From Hydrogenophaga sp. (GTDB lineage Bacteria > Pseudomonadota > Gammaproteobacteria > Burkholderiales > Burkholderiaceae_C), in contig JAGXRS010000412.1 of NCBI GenBank assembly GCA_018335615.1, positions 1 to 9,137 of the forward strand: a DNA stretch of 9,137 bases. Reading direction: 5' to 3'. The translations under genes were made by a program, and so were the position numbers. Shown here in pieces: positions 6,350 to 9,137 of the stretch. The notes below the pieces were generated by a model. That model did not search any database. It was not told the DNA's origin and was given only the letters and a program-made list of their open reading frames with translations. The number at the start of each line of letters is the position of its first letter. Positions within the stretch are counted from its first letter, which is position 1.

Positions 6350-7935
6350 CGGCGCATCAGGTCGTCTTCGAAATGCTGCAGGAAGGTTTCCTGCTCTTGC
6401 GACTGCACATAGGCGGGCTCGATACGGCGCAGGCGCTCCATGGCGGTGGCCGCGCTCAGGCCGCCGTCGCGCACCAGCCAGGCCGCCAGCACCAGACCCG
6501 TGCGGCCCAGCCCGGCCAGACAATGCACCGCCAGCACCTCGCCCGACTGGATCAGGCGCTGCATGCGCACCAGCAGCATCTGCATCTGCCCCGTGGACGG
6601 GGCCTTGCGGTCAAAGATGGGCAGGTGCGTGTTGGCCAGCCCGTGGATGCGCAGCAGGTCCTGGGGCAGGTCCAGCTCGGTCAGGGTGATCAGGTGGGTG
6701 ATGCCGGCCGCGCCCAGCAGGTCGAGGTCGTATTCGATCGGCGCCACCGCGCCGGGCTGCGGGCAGCCCGCCAGCACACCCGGCACGATCCACCGGAAGC
6801 CCCGCGGCCCCTGGCGCCCACCGAGCACCACCTGCCCCACCATCGACGCCAGCTCGACCCCTGTGGGCAAGGTAGGCGGCAACATGGCCGGACGCCGCGT
6901 CGGTTCAGGTGGGGGCGTGAGTGCAGCCCTTTCCAGAGCCGCAACGGGGGGCGCGACGGGTGTCACGGCCGGTTTCACGTCGGGCACCGCCACAGGTGTT
7001 GCCTGGGGCACCGGCATGGCGCCAGCCGCCGCTTCTGCGATGGCGCCCGACCGCTGCGGAACCTGCTGGGGCGAACCCGGCGTCGCCGCCAGGGCCGCCA
7101 GCGCGGCCGGAGGCAGGGGCGCCGGCACGGGGGCGCCGGGATCCAGATCTTCCGGGCGGGCGTCGGGCGACGGCAGATCCAGGCTGCCGCTGCGCAGGAA
7201 CTGCGCCACCCAGTCGTTGGCCGGCTGGGTGAAAAACGCGGCCGTGGGCTGGTGCGCCAGCACCCGGCCGCCGCCGAGCAGGACCACCGAGTCGGCCAGC
7301 TGGCGTGCCTGTTGCTGGTTGTGCAAGCTCACCATGAGCTTCAAGCCCGTGCCGAGGTGGCGCAACCACTCCAGCAGGGCGGCGCTGTCACCGGCGTCCA
7401 GTCCGTAGGTGGGCTCGTCGATGAACAACATCCCGGGGTTCGTCACCGCCAGGGCCAGCACGCGCACCTGGCGCTGCTGCGACGACGACAGGTCCATCAA
7501 GGGCTTGTCGAGCAGGTCGACCAGTTTCACCGCCTGGTGATGCTCCAGGCACTCCAGAGCCCAGGCACGCCACTGCACCCCACTGCGTTTGACGTCGGCG
7601 GGCTGGGCTTCGCGCAGCACGTCCAGCACGGTGCGCGCCGGGTTGCGCAGGATCTGGGCCACCAGCTGGGGGCGGCATCCCGCCTGCAACGGCTGCTCAC
7701 GGAGCCAGGCCTGGCCCCAGCTGCGGTGGATGGTGTGCCCGTCGAACTGCCCCGCCAGGCTGCGCATCAGGCTGGACTTGCCGGTCTTGACCGGCCCCAT
7801 CAGCACATCGATGCCCGTGTCCGCCAGCGTCAGGTCGCACCCGGCCAGGATGACCCGAGAGCCGAAGGCCAGCCCGAAGCCCTCCAGCCGCAGGCTGGTG
7901 CCGTGTCCGCACGGCTCCGATGGGTTCACGACCAT
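6340..7935 (-). CDS. ABC-type ATPase fused to DUSP23-like dual-specificity phosphatase
   Basis: A 531-residue two-domain protein with no membrane segment or signal peptide, so probably cytoplasmic. Residues about 14-250 are an ABC ATPase: Walker A GPVKTGKS (47-54, K53), Q-loop Q81, a degenerate signature LSSSQ (149-153, normally LSGGQ), Walker B with D173-E174, D-loop YGLD (177-180), and switch H205. The end, with FFTQPANDWV near 234-243, recalls PstB-type ATPases. Residues about 252-376 are a Pro/Ala/Val-rich, probably disordered linker. Residues about 378-529 are a Cys-based phosphatase: HCLAGLGRTG (471-480) with nucleophile C472 and R478, and probable general acid D442 in PIFD. Wording such as GITHLITLTE and the spacing resemble eukaryotic DUSP23/VHZ and its bacterial relatives. 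No permease gene is nearby, so transport is unlikely; a regulatory phosphatase gated by nucleotide is my inference, and the substrate is unknown. Translation is probably coupled to the upstream gene, since only a weak AAGG precedes the ATG. Confidence 0.88.
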   Translation of the reverse strand: MVVNPSEPCGHGTSLRLEGFGLAFGSRVILAGCDLTLADTGIDVLMGPVKTGKSSLMRSLAGQFDGHTIHRSWGQAWLREQPLQAGCRPQLVAQILRNPARTVLDVLREAQPADVKRSGVQWRAWALECLEHHQAVKLVDLLDKPLMDLSSSQQRQVRVLALAVTNPGMLFIDEPTYGLDAGDSAALLEWLRHLGTGLKLMVSLHNQQQARQLADSVVLLGGGRVLAHQPTAAFFTQPANDWVAQFLRSGSLDLPSPDARPEDLDPGAPVPAPLPPAALAALAATPGSPQQVPQRSGAIAEAAAGAMPVPQATPVAVPDVKPAVTPVAPPVAALERAALTPPPEPTRRPAMLPPTLPTGVELASMVGQVVLGGRQGPRGFRWIVPGVLAGCPQPGAVAPIEYDLDLLGAAGITHLITLTELDLPQDLLRIHGLANTHLPIFDRKAPSTGQMQMLLVRMQRLIQSGEVLAVHCLAGLGRTGLVLAAWLVRDGGLSAATAMERLRRIEPAYVQSQEQETFLQHFEDDLMRRLL

Positions 7936-7943
7936 GCGCCGGC

Positions 7944-8351
7944 TCAGACCTTGGACTCGATCTCGGGCATGGCCAGGCGCGACTTGGTCAGCACCATGCC
8001 CAGGTTGGCCGACTTGCGGCAGACAAAAATCGCCACGTAGTCCGGGTAGCGTTTGCCCCGCAGGAAGATGTGGATGAGGTTGTCGCTGTTGACGATGATT
8101 TCCTGGAAGTAATGGTGGTCGCTCTCGGCCAGCCCCCTGGACTTGTTGAACATCTGCTCGATGGCGGTCACGTTGCTGCCCGCGAACAGATCGCTGGTGG
8201 CCGCGGCCACCAGATCGATGACTTCGCTCGGGTGCGAATCCACCGTCTTGATGGCCAGCAACATGCCGGACTTGATGTCAACGTAGCCGGCGGCCACGCA
8301 CTCGGGGATACCGCTGGATGCCGCGGCCAATTGCTGATCCAAGGTGGACAT
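7944..8351 (-). CDS. small Roadblock/LC7-like protein
   Basis: A 135-residue soluble protein. The pattern is that of a Roadblock/LC7 fold: an N-terminal helix, a strand pair around ECVAAGYVDIKSGMLLAI (17-34), a long helix around SEVIDLVAAATSDLFAG (42-58), strands HYFQEIIVN (80-88), NLIHIFLRG (91-99) and YVAIFVCR (105-112), and a C-terminal helix. The assignment is by pattern, not by a search. Roadblock proteins such as MglB usually dimerise and control small P-loop GTPases or act as scaffolds. Here the next gene, 8 bases downstream, encodes a P-loop ATPase fused to a phosphatase, so a physical or regulatory partnership is plausible but inferred. The ATG at 8351 is supported by GGAGAA 9 bases upstream. 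Alternative: an unrelated small alpha/beta protein of unknown function. Confidence 0.75.
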   Translation of the reverse strand: MSTLDQQLAAASSGIPECVAAGYVDIKSGMLLAIKTVDSHPSEVIDLVAAATSDLFAGSNVTAIEQMFNKSRGLAESDHHYFQEIIVNSDNLIHIFLRGKRYPDYVAIFVCRKSANLGMVLTKSRLAMPEIESKV

Positions 8352-8360
8352 TTTGAAAAA

Positions 8361-8380
8361 TTCTCCGCTGAAATATTGTA
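8361..8380 (-). promoter_or_regulatory. candidate promoter -10 and ribosome site for the Roadblock/ATPase-phosphatase unit
   Basis: On the - strand TACAAT (8375-8380) matches five of six bases of the -10 consensus in a local AT-rich patch, and GGAGAA (8361-8366) is a ribosome site 9 bases before the ATG at 8351. No good -35 is visible. Together they suggest that the two-gene unit can be transcribed independently of yggS. Confidence 0.45.
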
Positions 8381-8425
8381 AAAATGGACCTCATCGTATC
8401 GCCCGGACGCACGGCTGCGGGCCTT

Positions 8426-8439
8426 GTCGCGCAAGCGAC
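8426..8439. repeat. short perfect inverted repeat downstream of yggS
   Basis: GTCGC-GCAA-GCGAC forms a 5-bp stem with a 4-base loop, flanked by GCC and GGC that could extend it with a small internal loop. It follows the yggS stop by 22 bases and has no T-tract on the - strand. It could be a weak terminator or attenuator, or an operator; function uncertain. Confidence 0.3.
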
Positions 8440-8461
8440 CGGCCTCAACCGATACAAGGCG

Positions 8462-9137
8462 TTACGTGTCTGATGAGCGGAAGGAAGGGCGCGCGGCGCG
8501 GCTGCCGAAGATGGCCCGCCCTACCCGCACCAGGGTCGATCCGGCCGCAATGGCGGCATCCAGGTCATCGCTCATGCCCATCGACAAGGTGTCCAGCGCC
8601 AGCCCCCGGGCCCGGAGCCCGTCGTACAGCGCGCGCGCCTGCAGAAACACCGCGCGCTGAGCCTCGAAGCCATCAGCCGGCTCGGGAATGCACATCAGCC
8701 CACGCAGCCGCAGGCCCGGCAGTTGCGCCACGGCCTCGGCCAGCGCGGGCAGGTCGGCCGGGGCCACGCCCGACTTGGTGGCGCCGCCGTCCACGTTGAC
8801 CTGCAGGCACACGTTCAGGGGCGCCAGTCCCGGCGGGCGCTGCTCACCCAGGCGCTGGGCGATCTTCAGCCGGTCGACCGATTGCACCCAGTCGAAATGT
8901 GTGGCCACCAACCGCGTCTTGTTGCTCTGCACGGGGCCGATGCAGTGCCAGGTGAGCGCAGCGGTGGGGTGGGACTCGCGCAATGCCTGGATCTTCTCCA
9001 CCGCTTCCTGGATGTAGTTCTCGCCAAAAGCGGTCTGCCCGGCCGCCATCGCGGCCTGCACCGCCGGCGGCCCGAAGGTCTTGGAGACGGCCAGCAGCGT
9101 GACTTCCGCCACGTCTCGACCGGCGGCGGCGCAGGCC
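8462..9137 (-). CDS. yggS: YggS/YBL036C-family PLP homeostasis protein, 5' partial
   Basis: A single-domain, pyridoxal-phosphate-binding protein of the PLPBP family, which has no known enzymatic activity but maintains PLP and amino-acid homeostasis. Family motifs in order: LLAVSKTF with the PLP lysine, FGENYIQEA, WHCIGPVQSNKTR, VNVDGGATKSGV, LRGLMCIPEP, SMGMSDDLDAAI, and STLVRVGRAIFG, which contacts the cofactor phosphate. The first in-frame start in the window is a GTG at 9112, but the frame stays open to the right edge and the upstream codons read ACAAAGRD before VAEVTLLAVSKT, exactly as in family members, so the true start lies beyond the window and roughly the first 20 residues are missing. 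It is on the same strand as the Roadblock and ATPase-phosphatase genes, 110 bases upstream of them; read-through is possible. Confidence 0.97.
   Translation of the reverse strand, partial: ACAAAGRDVAEVTLLAVSKTFGPPAVQAAMAAGQTAFGENYIQEAVEKIQALRESHPTAALTWHCIGPVQSNKTRLVATHFDWVQSVDRLKIAQRLGEQRPPGLAPLNVCLQVNVDGGATKSGVAPADLPALAEAVAQLPGLRLRGLMCIPEPADGFEAQRAVFLQARALYDGLRARGLALDTLSMGMSDDLDAAIAAGSTLVRVGRAIFGSRAARPSFRSSDT

Larger units (their letters stand above)
8352..8461. other. intergenic gap between yggS and the Roadblock-like gene
   Basis: 110 bases without a convincing gene. The part nearest the Roadblock-like gene is AT-rich and holds its candidate promoter and ribosome site; the part nearest yggS is GC-rich and holds the inverted repeat at 8426-8439. 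Confidence 0.6.

Noticed and set aside
7738..7935. Reading the fusion gene as a PstB phosphate-transport ATPase
   Set aside because: There is some similarity, but the degenerate signature, the fused phosphatase and the absence of pstSCA genes nearby argue against a transporter.
6373..8040. 555-residue open frame on the + strand opposite the ATPase-phosphatase gene
   Set aside because: Its protein is rich in His, Gln, Arg and Gly with no recognisable motif, as expected for a shadow frame in GC-rich DNA. The - strand frame has full catalytic motifs.
8344..8799. Open frame on the + strand over the yggS end and the intergenic gap
   Set aside because: Arg/Pro/Ala-rich shadow of yggS; its start overlaps the Roadblock-like gene and no motif is visible.

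Overview
The window looks like chromosomal DNA of a high-GC betaproteobacterium, probably Burkholderiales/Comamonadaceae (Hydrogenophaga or Acidovorax type). This rests on very high GC, strong G/C third-position bias with long shadow frames opposite real genes, a short PutA without a DNA-binding domain paired with an Lrp-type regulator, and a typical YggS. The genus is an inference. No tRNA, rRNA, CRISPR array, insertion sequence or phage gene was seen.

Layout, left to right. (1) Bases 1-2552, + strand: most of a PAS-PAS-PAS-GGDEF-EAL cyclic-di-GMP enzyme whose N-terminus lies left of the window. (2) 2553-2666: a convergent gap with a strong GC hairpin. (3) 2667-5675, - strand: putA, the bifunctional enzyme that oxidises proline to glutamate. 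(4) 5676-5778: a divergent control region with back-to-back candidate promoters. (5) 5779-6252, + strand: a Lrp/AsnC regulator, very probably PutR. (6) 6253-6339: a second convergent gap with hairpins. (7) 6340-7935, - strand: an unusual fusion of an ABC-type ATPase to a DUSP23-like dual-specificity phosphatase. (8) 7944-8351, - strand: a small Roadblock/LC7-like protein only 8 bases upstream of the fusion gene and very probably co-transcribed with it. (9) 8462-9137, - strand: yggS, the PLP-binding homeostasis protein, cut by the right edge.

How the genes work together. putA and its divergent regulator form a classical local circuit: short PutA proteins cannot repress their own gene, so a separate Lrp-type activator answers to proline. 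The c-di-GMP enzyme is an independent signalling gene. The most novel part is the two-gene unit at 6340-8351: a Roadblock-like protein followed by a soluble ABC ATPase joined through a long Pro/Ala-rich linker to a Cys-dependent phosphatase, with no membrane permease nearby. This is not a transporter layout. It reads as a signalling or regulatory module in which an NTPase and a Roadblock partner could control a phosphatase. Its substrate and physiological role cannot be read from the sequence.
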